From Emticicia sp037153985 (GTDB lineage: Bacteria; Bacteroidota; Bacteroidia; Cytophagales; Spirosomataceae): DNA of 64,000 nt. Where the stretch lies: the NCBI RefSeq assembly GCF_037153985.1, contig NZ_JBBAYI010000001.1, forward strand, positions 62,001 through 126,000, in the 5' to 3' direction. The position numbers and the translations under genes are program-made. The notes under the pieces are model-generated. The model was not told the origin of the DNA. It saw only the letters and a program-made list of their open reading frames with translations, and did no database searches. Positions 35,295-44,704 of this stretch are shown here, one piece after another (positions within the stretch are counted from its first letter, which is position 1; every line of letters starts with the position of its first letter).

Positions 35295-35801
35295 TCATTT
35301 AGCCACAAAACGCCGCCAACCAACATAAATAAGGGTGAAAAGAATAACGAAAATGCCCAGAAGATACTGAAATGGCAAGTAAGAGAAAACAACAATATGT
35401 ATCTTTTCGAGTAGCCACATAAGTGCCACAGTCGCAAAAAGCATAAACCATAGACCCGAAATCTTATCAAATCCCGGAATCAGGGCGAGGTCAACGTTAC
35501 GTCTTATAATAAAAATAGTAACCAACATCACTACAATCGGTAAAATTTGTAAGTAAACATCGGTCTGCATAATATCTCCCCTTTGAAAAAGAAAAAAATA
35601 GATATTAAGAACAACGGCAAAAACTCCGGGCGCACTTACCAGATAAATTAGAACAGCATACAGGTATTTCCAGGGTGATAGATGCCCTTCGCCTTTACCT
35701 AACACACCCGCAATGATGGCAGCTACCGGAATAATCAGGAAATAAAACAATAAAAAACTAGGATTCTCGCCAATGCGCTGAAAGAGTTGTTGTAAAGTCA
35801 T
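35295..35801 (-). CDS. Small integral membrane protein, unknown
   Basis: The 168-residue protein has about five hydrophobic helices (for example FLLFYFLIIPVAAIIAGVL near 18-36 and LGIFVILFTLIYVGW near the end). It contains no family motif I recognise. It is a single gene ending at the shared terminator with the WG-repeat operon. The product should sit in the inner membrane. Confidence 0.6.
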   Translation of the reverse strand: MTLQQLFQRIGENPSFLLFYFLIIPVAAIIAGVLGKGEGHLSPWKYLYAVLIYLVSAPGVFAVVLNIYFFLFQRGDIMQTDVYLQILPIVVMLVTIFIIRRNVDLALIPGFDKISGLWFMLFATVALMWLLEKIHIVVFSYLPFQYLLGIFVILFTLIYVGWRRFVAK

Positions 35802-35884
35802 TAATGAGTTGATTTTAGCAAATGTAAACGATTTTTCAGAAAAAATACAAACGATGGCTATAACGAAACCAGCACAAGGGCGGT

Positions 35885-36601
35885 TTAGTCAAAAATAAAA
35901 GTGCCGAATTTTTCAAAATCATGAAAATTCGTTCGGGTCAATTGCCATGACCACGCCGATGTTCTTTTGTCATAATCAAGTCTGTACATATTGGCCCGCC
36001 ATTGCGTTCCTTTTTTGGGTGGTACATTGTTCAATGGTTTCAGAAGTACATACGGTATATAAAATTCGGCTTTCCAGCCTGTAACTTGTTTTCCATTACT
36101 TTCAATTATGGCAGCATGCTTTGTACGTCTGTCGCCTTCATAATGCCACGGCAGCCAGCCTAAAAAATTACCTTTCATATTAGGTACCAGTATAGGTAGT
36201 TCATAATTATATGGCGAGAGTTCATATTCAAAATAGATTGGGTTGGTTTCGTCTGTCCATAAAAACACTTCAACAACATCTTCCAGATACAGGTTTGTGA
36301 AATCAGCTTTCAGGGTAGAAGTTATGAGAGAATCCTGACAATCGAACAAAAAGTAAATACCTGTGTCAGAATATAAAACCTTAGCATTAGTAGTGTAAAC
36401 TTTTCCATCATTTCGCCTTTGAGGAAGCGAAACCCACTGAGTTTTCTCCCATTCGATACTTGTGCCTTTGCCATTAGGTTCAAAGTCGGCAGTTTTTAAA
36501 ATATGTAGTTGTCCAGAGGCCGAAACTTCCTGTGCAACAGAACTAAAAGAGGTACTAAGAAAAAATAGCAAAAATGTGAAAAAACATATAAGTCGTTGCA
36601 T
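35885..36601 (-). CDS. Exported CBM9-like carbohydrate-binding protein
   Basis: A signal peptide (about 1-24) is followed by a family-9-like carbohydrate-binding fold of roughly 210 residues, as seen in many Bacteroidota proteins. Visible features are TKVLYSDTGIYFLFDCQD, the DVVEVFLWTDE strand and the YFEYELSPYNYELPILVP segment. Such proteins bind sugars or sugar-like surfaces and act in the periplasm or at the cell surface; the ligand cannot be read from sequence. It is a single gene, divergent from the PIG-L gene. Confidence 0.75.
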   Translation of the reverse strand: MQRLICFFTFLLFFLSTSFSSVAQEVSASGQLHILKTADFEPNGKGTSIEWEKTQWVSLPQRRNDGKVYTTNAKVLYSDTGIYFLFDCQDSLITSTLKADFTNLYLEDVVEVFLWTDETNPIYFEYELSPYNYELPILVPNMKGNFLGWLPWHYEGDRRTKHAAIIESNGKQVTGWKAEFYIPYVLLKPLNNVPPKKGTQWRANMYRLDYDKRTSAWSWQLTRTNFHDFEKFGTFIFD

Positions 36602-36703
36602 GATATGCCAATTTTTGAGTAAAAAAACGATTGAAAAACCAGATAAAAAAACTTAATTTTAGCGGTAATTTAATCAAATTCAACCCTTTAAACAACAACA
36701 ATT

Positions 36704-37582
36704 ATGTTAAGACGAATACTACTATTTGCCTTACTGGCCTGCATGGGTATTTCGGTGAGCGAAGCCCAGACACCCCTTAGAATTATTATGATTGGTGCAC
36801 ACCCTGACGATTGTGATTTAGATGCAGGGGGTGTTGGTATATTATTTTCCAAAATGGGCCATGCTGTTAAATTTGTTTCGGTAACTAATGGTGACGCAGG
36901 ACACCAGAGCGAGGGTGGTGGTATACTAGCCAAAAGAAGACTAGCCGAAGCCAAAGAAGCTGGCCGTAGGTTTGGAGTAGAGTATGATGTACTTGACAAT
37001 CATGATGGGGAGTTGTTGCCTAACCTGAATGTAAGGTTACAGATTATTCGTAAAATCAGAGAATGGGGTGCAGATGTTGTGATTGCACCAAGGCCAAACG
37101 ATTATCACCCAGACCACCGATATACAGGTGTTTTGGTACAGGATGCCGCCTATATGGTAGGTGTTCCGAATGTAGCAGCCGATACTCCTCCTTTAAAGAA
37201 AAATCCTGTATTTCTGTATTTTCAGGACAATTTTCAGCGACCTAATCCCTTTCGCCCTGATGTTACTGTTGATATTACCTCTGTTTATGAACAGAAAGTT
37301 TATGCACTCGATGCGCACGTATCACAGGTATATGAGTGGCTTCCGTGGATTGGGGGGTACCTCGACCAAGTACCCAAAAGCGATGCTGACCGTAAAGCAT
37401 GGTTAGCTAAAACCCGAGCTGTGCCTATTACACCAGAAGCTAGGGCATCACTCGAAAAATGGTATGGAAAAGCCTATGCCGCCAACGTGAAACACGCCGA
37501 AGCATTTGAAATTTGTGAATATGGCTCAAGACCCACAGAAGACGACATCAGAAGATTATTCCCGATGCTCAAAACTCAATAA
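36704..37582 (+). CDS. Exported PIG-L/LmbE family deacetylase
   Basis: A signal peptide (ending SEAQ, about 1-22) leads a PIG-L (LmbE) domain. The zinc motif is HPDDCDLDAGG (about 32-42), and a third ligand lies in YHPDHRYTG. These enzymes take an acetyl group from N-acetylglucosaminyl compounds. An exported form would act on periplasmic or extracellular amino sugars. The 292-residue length is normal. It ends at a terminator shared with mrdA. Confidence 0.85.
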   Translation: MLRRILLFALLACMGISVSEAQTPLRIIMIGAHPDDCDLDAGGVGILFSKMGHAVKFVSVTNGDAGHQSEGGGILAKRRLAEAKEAGRRFGVEYDVLDNHDGELLPNLNVRLQIIRKIREWGADVVIAPRPNDYHPDHRYTGVLVQDAAYMVGVPNVAADTPPLKKNPVFLYFQDNFQRPNPFRPDVTVDITSVYEQKVYALDAHVSQVYEWLPWIGGYLDQVPKSDADRKAWLAKTRAVPITPEARASLEKWYGKAYAANVKHAEAFEICEYGSRPTEDDIRRLFPMLKTQ

Positions 37583-37602
37583 TAGGTTGTCTTACAAATA
37601 AT

Positions 37603-37633
37603 AAAAGCCTCCCTCAGAAAGAAGGAGGCTTTT
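37603..37633. terminator. Bidirectional terminator
   Basis: The 10-bp stem aaaagcctcc / ggaggctttt over an 11-base loop, with T runs on both sides, between converging genes at 37582 and 37656. Confidence 0.85.
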
Positions 37634-37655
37634 GTGTTGAATGCCATTTTATAAA

Positions 37656-39506
37656 TTAATTTTCAGGCGAAAAGCCTTGCGCACGAGCTGCCGTTGTGCG
37701 GTAACTTGTGTTCATAATCTGTAAGATATATTCTTTACGTTTAATATCGCGTTTAAGGTATTTTTCAATTAAAAGAGAAGCTATCGGAGCCGCGGCTCTT
37801 GCTCCCCAGATACCATTCTCGACAACCACGGCAATGGCTATTTTAGGGTTTACACGTGGTGCAAATGCAATAAAAAGCGAGTGGTCGCCACCTTTCTTGT
37901 TTTGCGAAGTACCTGTTTTACCACAAACCTCAATCCCTTCCAGCCTTGCAACACGGCCTGTACCGTGTTCAACTACATCATACATGCCGTCAACAATTGG
38001 TTCAAAATATTTGGCGTCAATACCTGTCTGATGTACCTGAATCAATTCCTGTTTAGTGCCACCTTTAGGTTGGCCTATCCCTTTTACTACATGCGGTGTT
38101 ACCCAGTATCCACGGTTGGCAAGTGCCGCACATAAATTGGCTAGTTTAAGTACATTTACGCCAAGTTCACCCTCACCAATACTCAGCGAATAAATATTAG
38201 AGAATTTCCACTGTTTTTTTCCATATACTTTGTCGTATCGTTCTACGCTTGGTAACAAACCTGCTTTTTCACCCGGAATATCAATCCCTAATTTTACCCC
38301 AAAGCCAAACTTGGCCATCATGGTATGCCATACATCTAATCCCTGACGGGCCGACTCGAAAGGGTCTGAAATATTATTATTGCCAATTATTTTCTTGAAA
38401 ACATTGAAGAAATAAGGATTACATGAATTTTGAATAGCATTATGCAAATTAGCTGTATGAAACGCCGAGTGTCCGTGGCAGGCCATAGGAGAGGGGTAAC
38501 CCGTAAAAGAAGTTGTTGGTGTTATCACTCCTTGCTCAAGTGCAACAGCCGACTGTACAAGTTTAAATGTAGAACCGGGCCGATAAAAAGAGTTTGTTAC
38601 CCTATTTAACAATGGTTTATCAGGATTAAGAGATAATTGTTTGAATTTAGCTGAAAATTGTCGTCCTGAAAGTTCATTGGGGTTGTAAGTAGGATATGAC
38701 CCAATAGTCAGGATTTCGCCTGTGCTGGGTTCAATGGCCACTACGCCACCTACTTTGTTCTGGAAAAGGCTGTCGGCTAATTGTTGCACTTCTACATCAA
38801 TACCCGTATAGAGGTTTTTGCCAATAACTGCCAGTGTATCAAACGCGCCGTCACCATAAGAGCCCTTATCTTCACCTTTTACGTTTACCATCGTAAATCG
38901 GGTTCCTCGTCTGCCTCGCAGTTCAGGTTCATATTCTTTTTCTATACCCGTTAGGCCTATGTAATCTCCTTTTCGATAATATTTAACATCTCCTTGTGCA
39001 TCATATTGAGCTTTCGATAACTCACCAATATAACCTAAGGCGTTGGCCATTGTATTGGCCGGATAAGTCCGAAAGAATGATAGTTCAAACGTAAACCCCG
39101 GGAAATGCAGCATAAGACCAGATACTCGACCATAGTCTTCCTTAGATAATTGTCGTAAAAATAACGAAGGGCGGTTTACCGAGTATTCATTTGCTATGCG
39201 CATGGTGCTATCAAAATACTGGCGAGTAATACCAAACAAACGGCAAAACAGTAGTGTATCCATCGGCTTGGTTTTCCGTGGGGTTACATACATATCATAA
39301 ACGTCTACATTGGCTACAAGCAGCTTGCCATTACGGTCGTAGATTTGCCCGCGTAGCGGAATCTGAACGTCACGTCTGATGGCGTTAGTTGAACCTAATG
39401 ACCGGTATTTTTCATCAATAACTTGTAAATACAGCAACCTCACAGCGTAAATCATGAGGACGGTAAAGAAGAAGAAAAGGATAATTTTTTTACGATTCTC
39501 GAGCAT
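37656..39506 (-). CDS. mrdA: Penicillin-binding protein 2 (elongation transpeptidase)
   Basis: The 616-residue protein has one N-terminal membrane helix (about 8-28), the pedestal domain with RGQIYDRNG (52-60) and a transpeptidase domain. The catalytic triad motifs are S312-T-F-K315, S361-C-N363 and K529-T-G531. PBP2 cross-links peptidoglycan for lateral cell growth with RodA and MreB. In many bacteria it sits beside rodA/mreC/mreD; here it is alone on the minus strand, with a 470-bp AT-rich region upstream, so it probably has its own promoter. The role as PBP2 rather than PBP3/FtsI rests on the N-terminal PBP2-type sequence. Confidence 0.9.
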   Translation of the reverse strand: MLENRKKIILFFFFTVLMIYAVRLLYLQVIDEKYRSLGSTNAIRRDVQIPLRGQIYDRNGKLLVANVDVYDMYVTPRKTKPMDTLLFCRLFGITRQYFDSTMRIANEYSVNRPSLFLRQLSKEDYGRVSGLMLHFPGFTFELSFFRTYPANTMANALGYIGELSKAQYDAQGDVKYYRKGDYIGLTGIEKEYEPELRGRRGTRFTMVNVKGEDKGSYGDGAFDTLAVIGKNLYTGIDVEVQQLADSLFQNKVGGVVAIEPSTGEILTIGSYPTYNPNELSGRQFSAKFKQLSLNPDKPLLNRVTNSFYRPGSTFKLVQSAVALEQGVITPTTSFTGYPSPMACHGHSAFHTANLHNAIQNSCNPYFFNVFKKIIGNNNISDPFESARQGLDVWHTMMAKFGFGVKLGIDIPGEKAGLLPSVERYDKVYGKKQWKFSNIYSLSIGEGELGVNVLKLANLCAALANRGYWVTPHVVKGIGQPKGGTKQELIQVHQTGIDAKYFEPIVDGMYDVVEHGTGRVARLEGIEVCGKTGTSQNKKGGDHSLFIAFAPRVNPKIAIAVVVENGIWGARAAAPIASLLIEKYLKRDIKRKEYILQIMNTSYRTTAARAQGFSPEN

Positions 39507-39794
39507 TATAACTTATAATTGATTAAAGCACACTGAAAATTAACTAAAAAAAGGCTAATTTTCTTATAAAAAAAGGAAGTTTTTTTTCTTGTCTGAAAAA
39601 ATAATGGCAAAGGTAATAATAGCCTTACAAAGAGAGAAGCTACATCGGGAATTTAATGTGAAGTGAGTTAAATAATGCGTAGAGAGAAATAGTATTGCTA
39701 TAATCAAATTGATTATATATTTAGAACGAGTGCTGTGTGGATTTACTATTTCTCTGCTACGGCTCTTCTAAGTAAATGGAGTTCAATCATAATG
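39507..39794. other. AT-rich spacer upstream of mrdA
   Basis: About 290 bp with many A/T runs and no clear hairpin or gene. It should hold the mrdA promoter, which I could not locate with confidence. Confidence 0.4.
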
Positions 39795-39977
39795 TTATTT
39801 TACAGGGCTCAGATTAAGAGAGGTTGGTTTCTGATACCCCATTTTGGCTATTGCCAGCTTCACCTTTTTTTCGGCTTGCTTTTTATTGGAGGCTGGTAGG
39901 AAATCGTGCATTTTAAAATCGATTCCCTCAGCTATATATTCATATATTCTCATACTCAGAAATTTAGTGGTTTGCAT
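39795..39977 (-). CDS. Possible small protein of 60 residues
   Basis: The frame codes a basic, soluble product (MRIYEYIAEGIDFKMHDFLP at about 9-28, then a Lys-rich helix). It has a good mix of codons and no overlap with another gene, which speaks for a real gene; no family is recognised. It could equally be chance. Confidence 0.35.
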   Translation of the reverse strand: MQTTKFLSMRIYEYIAEGIDFKMHDFLPASNKKQAEKKVKLAIAKMGYQKPTSLNLSPVK

Positions 39978-40078
39978 CTTTAGGCTTTGTTTAAAAGTTA
40001 GTTAATGGTTATCAGGAAATGTTTTTATTTAATAATCAAGCAGCAGTTCTAGAGTTCCTTACTATCGATATAGCTTTT

Positions 40079-40864
40079 TTATAACTTCATATTTAATTTA
40101 ATTGCCTGTACATCCTGTTGAATGCTTTGCAAAACAGAAAACGCCAAGTCGGATGGTTGTTGGTCTGAAGGATTAATGCTACATACAAATTCCCAAATCT
40201 CGAATATTTCTTCAAAAGGAATTTTATAGGGCATGTAGTAGCTGTTATCAGAATGTAGCATCAGGTAGCCGTCAGACTTATTAAATTTTAATATTCTTTT
40301 GTATACCAGTCCATCGTTTTGTGTTAGTATTACATAGGTTTTACCATCTTTTATTTCAGATACATTCTCCAGATATTTTCCTATTACAAACGCTCCTTTT
40401 TCTAAAGGAGGCATTGAGTCTCCAACAATCGGAAAACCCCGATATTTGCCATGCGCAATATATGGTAACGAAATGCGTGGCAGACTCTGGATATACTCAG
40501 GGTTAGTGTAGCCTGTGAGGTATCCCGCCGAGGCTTTTACTGGCACTAACTCAATCATATCATTACCATGTTTATCAACCACAATCGGAAAAAGTACTCT
40601 TTTCCCACCAATTTCAACCAGACTTTTAATGTCAGTTACCGAACTCAAATCCATCGATATGAGCGTATCAACTGATATATCAAAGAATCTTGCAAGAGCA
40701 GTAAGCCCTTCAATAGAGGGAGATGATTTGCCTTCCTCCCAGGAACCTAGCGTTGTTCTCGGCACATTCAGGGTTTCCGCCAGATTTCCCTGACTCAATT
40801 CTTTCAATTTTCTTAAATGAGCAATATTAATTGCCAGTATGGTTTTGTTGGTGTTATTTTTCAT
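40079..40864 (-). CDS. XRE-family repressor with S24/LexA-like autocleavage domain
   Basis: I start at ATG 40864; an in-frame ATG at 40906 would run through the palindromic operator, so it is less likely. Residues 9-70 form a helix-turn-helix of the XRE family (LSQGNLAETLNVPRTTLGSWEEG). The C-terminal half is an S24 peptidase fold with the cleavage pair A113-G114, catalytic S150 (GDSMPP) and K189 (YKRI). Such proteins cut themselves on DNA damage or stress signals and release their targets. Two inverted repeats lie just upstream, so it probably represses itself. Confidence 0.88.
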   Translation of the reverse strand: MKNNTNKTILAINIAHLRKLKELSQGNLAETLNVPRTTLGSWEEGKSSPSIEGLTALARFFDISVDTLISMDLSSVTDIKSLVEIGGKRVLFPIVVDKHGNDMIELVPVKASAGYLTGYTNPEYIQSLPRISLPYIAHGKYRGFPIVGDSMPPLEKGAFVIGKYLENVSEIKDGKTYVILTQNDGLVYKRILKFNKSDGYLMLHSDNSYYMPYKIPFEEIFEIWEFVCSINPSDQQPSDLAFSVLQSIQQDVQAIKLNMKL

Positions 40865-40868
40865 TGTG

Positions 40869-40906
40869 CCGATTTTTTCGGATTTCGTTGCCGAAACTTT
40901 CGGCAA
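40869..40906. promoter_or_regulatory. Putative operator of the XRE-S24 repressor (two inverted repeats)
   Basis: The 19-bp perfect palindrome ttgccgaaa-c-tttcggcaa (40888-40906) and a second, shorter one, ccga-ttttt-tcgg (40869-40881), have centres 22 bp apart, about two helical turns. Both share the half-site ccga/tcgg. They lie within 5-43 bp of the repressor start. Confidence 0.65.
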
Positions 40907-41007
40907 TTATAAAAAGTAATTTTTAATCTACCAAATTTTATGGAGAAAAAAAATCAAAATTCGGTAAAAATAGGTCTTATAAGCCTAAAAAGACGTTTTA
41001 ATAGTAG

Positions 41008-41901
41008 TTATGGCTCTAAAACAGCCTCATAAATGAAGAGAGTAGCGGCTTTATCATCATCAGGGATAAAGTAGGTTCTTATACCTTTAGCCGTAGATTC
41101 CAGCCAAAAAGGGTTGTTTGTCATGGGTAAACCAGTAGGCGACCACAGGCGTATAGGTACCTGATGAATAGGGCGGTAGTCTTTTAAACTAATTAAATCA
41201 ATACCCCCAAGCCGGATAATTTGTGTACCATTGCTATATTTCTGTAAACCTGAACAGAGCATCATTTGCTGGCCCACATAGTGGCAGTCCTGATAATCGA
41301 TATAAAAAGAGGGGTTAGGAATTCGTAATTTATCAGGAGGTACCTCCGTATTGCTTGCTTTATCTTTTGAATTAACGGGCCATTGGTAGAAATTTCTTGA
41401 ACCCCAGCTTATGCCTAGAAGTTTGTGGGCTTCGGTATTATGCACAATACCTCCGATATGTTCGGGGTAACGCATTATCTCTTTAATTGCAAGTGTATTC
41501 GGATTAACTTTATAGATAATAGATTTACTATCAGGGCGGTATTCGGCTACGGGAATCCAGATAGATTCACCATCATAATCAATACCTCCGGGATGATACA
41601 CTGCGCCTTCGCCTAAGTTAATAGAAGAAATTAATTTACCTGTTGAATCTAATTTAAATAAATGCCCAATGCCTTCGCCCGAACTTCCATTTCTGGGTGC
41701 TTGTGTAACTTCAACCGAACTCAGAAAAAAATAATTATCAATTTTTACCATTCCCTGTGGATGGTATGCCGAAAAATTCAGCTGAATGGCTGCTACCTTT
41801 TGCCACGATGTAGCATAGCTTAGTTGTTTAAACTTATCGGGGAGTGTCTGGCCTTGAACAAACCCACAGAGAAGTAGGCAGCACAACAATAAACAACGCA
41901 T
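41008..41901 (-). CDS. Exported DUF6454-like beta-propeller protein
   Basis: Starting at ATG 41901 gives the signal peptide MRCLLLCCLLLCGFVQG; a frame eight codons longer is open. The 297-residue product reads as a secreted propeller with repeats of a gene family I tentatively identify as DUF6454 (HPQGMVKID, GGIDYDGESIWIPVAEYRP, HNTEAHKLLGISWGSR). A possible substrate or ligand cannot be named. It is a single gene 106 bp before parC on the same strand, with a spacer that has no strong hairpin. Confidence 0.55.
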   Translation of the reverse strand: MRCLLLCCLLLCGFVQGQTLPDKFKQLSYATSWQKVAAIQLNFSAYHPQGMVKIDNYFFLSSVEVTQAPRNGSSGEGIGHLFKLDSTGKLISSINLGEGAVYHPGGIDYDGESIWIPVAEYRPDSKSIIYKVNPNTLAIKEIMRYPEHIGGIVHNTEAHKLLGISWGSRNFYQWPVNSKDKASNTEVPPDKLRIPNPSFYIDYQDCHYVGQQMMLCSGLQKYSNGTQIIRLGGIDLISLKDYRPIHQVPIRLWSPTGLPMTNNPFWLESTAKGIRTYFIPDDDKAATLFIYEAVLEP

Positions 41902-41985
41902 AATATTATTTGTTAGTAAAAACAATAAGGGGAAACATAATTTCCCCTCATATTAAAATATAGCTTAAGCGAAAAATTCAGGTTA

Positions 41986-44574
41986 TTAAAATAACGCTAG
42001 TTGGCCGTCTGTGTCATCGGTTATTTCCTGATTTTCAGGTAGTTGTATTTCCTGAGTTATTTCTTCTTTGGGTTGCTCTACTTCTTCGGGTTTAGGCGCA
42101 AGCATTTTTGCCTCAACAACCTCATGAACACTCAGTTTTTGTCCGATGGCTTTCCAGCCTCTTATTTCAACAAATTCATCGATATTGATACTCTGGGTCT
42201 CAACAGGTGCTTTTTTATCTGCTTTTGTTTTGAGCGACATCCGCGGGTATTTATCGGTGCTAACGGCCAACAAACGGGAATTCTTGGTATCAGTAATGAA
42301 CAAGAATTTTTTGTCGATGGTAGTTGTCTCAATTTTAAAGCGTTTAATGTAGTAGGTTTTACTTTCGCCTTCGTAGTATAAACATGAAATGGGCTTATCG
42401 GCTACAAACTTCACTACCTGCATAATCTCTCGTGGCTCGTACCGATTCGTCAGTTCAAAGTTGGTTAATTCATATTGGCCATCTTTATAAAGTACAAGAA
42501 TTCTGTCTTCAGAACCAAAGTTGCCCAGATACAGCCCGTGTTCATCGCGGTTAAGTTTACCAATTACACTGTCAAACCAGATGTCGACCCCACCTAAAGT
42601 AGATTTTCCTGCTGATTTGAATACGACTTTTCGGACCGGAAACTTGGTGAGTACATTTCCCATTGAGTTTCGGTTTTTGATGGAAAGCGTCGAAAAATCC
42701 CAATCGAGTTGTTTCTTTTTGGCTGTTGAATTGGCCGTAAGGTTAACCAAAACGCTTTCGGCTTCGCCATTGTCGTTGGCAGTAAAGTAAAGTACTTTCG
42801 ATTTCGGATGCCCCATTGTGATGTCATATTCTTTGTCGCGGGTTATACCTGTTACAAAGAAACGCTTGGCATAAGACGTACCCGATTTACCATCGACATA
42901 AACAACATTATAGATTTTTCTTTCATCGTTTTTGCGAAATACCGAGCAGTAAATAATGTCTTTACCCACAAAAACCTTTTCCTGAATTTTGGTGATAACA
43001 TACTTGCCATCGCGTTTAAAGGCAATAATGTCGTCAATATCAGAGCAATCCATTACGTACTCGTCTTTCTTTAAGCCATAGCCAATGAAGCCACCTTCGC
43101 GGTCAACATATAGTTTTTGGTTATTGGCAGCTACTACTGTTGCCTGAACAGCCCCGAACTGTCTGATTTCGGTTTTACGTTCGCGGCCTTTACCATATTT
43201 CTTTAGTAAATCTTTATAGAAACTAATGGTGTATCGAACCAGATTTTGCAGGTTATCTTCTACTTCTGCGAGTTCTTGTTCTAGGCGACGCATTAATTCG
43301 TCAGCCTTGAAGGAGTCGTATTTTGAAATACGCTTGATTTTTATTTCACAAAGGCGAAGAATGTCCTCTTCGATTATTTCTCTGTAAAAATCTTTTTTAT
43401 AGGGTTCTAAGCCTTTATCGATAGTTTGTATTACGGCTTCAAAGGTTTCGCATTCTTCAATGTCACGATAAATGCGGTTTTCGATAAAGATTTTTTCCAG
43501 CGAGCTATACAATAGTTTCTCTTTTAACTCATGCTTCTTGATTTCAAGCTCACGTTTCAAGAGGTGCATAGTTTGCTGTGTACAGGTGCGTAGAATATCG
43601 CTGATAGAAACGAAGTGAGGTTTCTCGTCAATGATAACGCAGGCATTGGGCGAAATAGAACTTTCACATTCTGTGAAAGCGTATAGCGCATCTATGGTAA
43701 TATCAGGCGAAGTGTTTGGGGCCAGATGAATAATAATAGAAACATCTTTTGCAGTGTTATCTTCAACCTTTTTGATTTTTATTTTTCCGGCATCGTTTGC
43801 CTTGATAATCGACTCAATAAGGCTTGAGGTAGTAGTACTAAACGGTATTTCCTGAATGGCCAGTGTTTTTTTGTCTATCTCAGCAATTTTTGCCCTTACC
43901 CTTACCTTTCCGCCTCTGGCACCGTCGTTATAGTTACTTACGTCAATCATGCCACCTGTGGCGAAGTCAGGGAAAAGCTGGAAAGACTCTTTCTTTAAAA
44001 GGGCAATTGATGCCTCGCAGACTTCAACAAAGTTATGAGGCAATATTTTAGTTGATAAGCCTACGGCAATACCCTCAACTCCTTGTACAATCAGGAGCGG
44101 GAATTTAGAAGGAAGATTGATAGGTTCGCGCTTACGACCATCGTACGACATCTGCCATTCGGTAGTGTCTTCGTTAAATAAAACGTCGTTAGCAAACTTA
44201 GATAACCTTACCTCTATGTAGCGGGGTGCTGCTGCGCCGTCTCCGGTTCTGATATCCCCCCAGTTACCTTGCGTGTCGAGAAGCAAGTTTTTTTGCCCCA
44301 TCGAAACGATGGCGTCTCCGATAGAAGCATCACCGTGTGGGTGAAACTGCATGGTGGAGCCAATTACGTTGGCTACTTTGTTAAACCGGCCGTCGTCCAT
44401 TTCCTTAAGTGCATGAAGCACGCGTCTTTGCACAGGTTTCAGGCCATCCTCAATGGCTGGCACGGCACGTTCGAGAATTACATACGACGCATAGTCGAGA
44501 AACCAGTTCTCAAACATATCATCGATAACTTCTTTTTGTTGAAGCGGATCGTATTTAGGGTTTTGGTCACTCAT
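41986..44574 (-). CDS. parC: DNA topoisomerase IV subunit A
   Basis: I use the ATG at 44574 because the sequence before it in the open frame is hydrophobic and unlike the family. The 862-residue product has the type IIA A-subunit core: LDYASYVILERAVPAIEDGL (about 25-44), HPHGDASIGDAIV and the catalytic tyrosine in APRYIEVRLSKF. A C-terminal region with beta-pinwheel-like blades (about 490-790) and an acidic tail follow. ParC with ParE separates linked daughter chromosomes. Topoisomerase IV rather than gyrase is preferred because the C-terminal GyrA-box was not seen. Confidence 0.88.
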   Translation of the reverse strand: MSDQNPKYDPLQQKEVIDDMFENWFLDYASYVILERAVPAIEDGLKPVQRRVLHALKEMDDGRFNKVANVIGSTMQFHPHGDASIGDAIVSMGQKNLLLDTQGNWGDIRTGDGAAAPRYIEVRLSKFANDVLFNEDTTEWQMSYDGRKREPINLPSKFPLLIVQGVEGIAVGLSTKILPHNFVEVCEASIALLKKESFQLFPDFATGGMIDVSNYNDGARGGKVRVRAKIAEIDKKTLAIQEIPFSTTTSSLIESIIKANDAGKIKIKKVEDNTAKDVSIIIHLAPNTSPDITIDALYAFTECESSISPNACVIIDEKPHFVSISDILRTCTQQTMHLLKRELEIKKHELKEKLLYSSLEKIFIENRIYRDIEECETFEAVIQTIDKGLEPYKKDFYREIIEEDILRLCEIKIKRISKYDSFKADELMRRLEQELAEVEDNLQNLVRYTISFYKDLLKKYGKGRERKTEIRQFGAVQATVVAANNQKLYVDREGGFIGYGLKKDEYVMDCSDIDDIIAFKRDGKYVITKIQEKVFVGKDIIYCSVFRKNDERKIYNVVYVDGKSGTSYAKRFFVTGITRDKEYDITMGHPKSKVLYFTANDNGEAESVLVNLTANSTAKKKQLDWDFSTLSIKNRNSMGNVLTKFPVRKVVFKSAGKSTLGGVDIWFDSVIGKLNRDEHGLYLGNFGSEDRILVLYKDGQYELTNFELTNRYEPREIMQVVKFVADKPISCLYYEGESKTYYIKRFKIETTTIDKKFLFITDTKNSRLLAVSTDKYPRMSLKTKADKKAPVETQSINIDEFVEIRGWKAIGQKLSVHEVVEAKMLAPKPEEVEQPKEEITQEIQLPENQEITDDTDGQLALF

Positions 44575-44606
44575 GGGAATCAATACAAGAAAGCATAAAT
44601 TTATAG

Positions 44607-44614
44607 CAAATATA
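44607..44614 (-). promoter_or_regulatory. Possible -7 promoter element of parC
   Basis: On the minus strand the sequence is TATATTTG, an exact match to TAnnTTTG, ending about 33 bp before the parC start. A -33 TTG at standard spacing was not found. Confidence 0.35.
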
Positions 44615-44647
44615 GTAAAAAATAGCAACTATTTCCCCTTATTACAC

Positions 44648-44680
44648 AAAAAAGGACTTACGTCTTGTAAATCCTTTTTT
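44648..44680 (-). terminator. Terminator of the superoxide dismutase gene
   Basis: On the minus strand the arms aaaaaaggatttac and gtaagtcctttttt form a 14-bp stem with one G-U pair and a 5-base loop, ending in a U tract. It lies 24 bp beyond the dismutase stop. Confidence 0.7.
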
Positions 44681-44704
44681 GGTAGTGGTATATTAATCAG
44701 TGCT

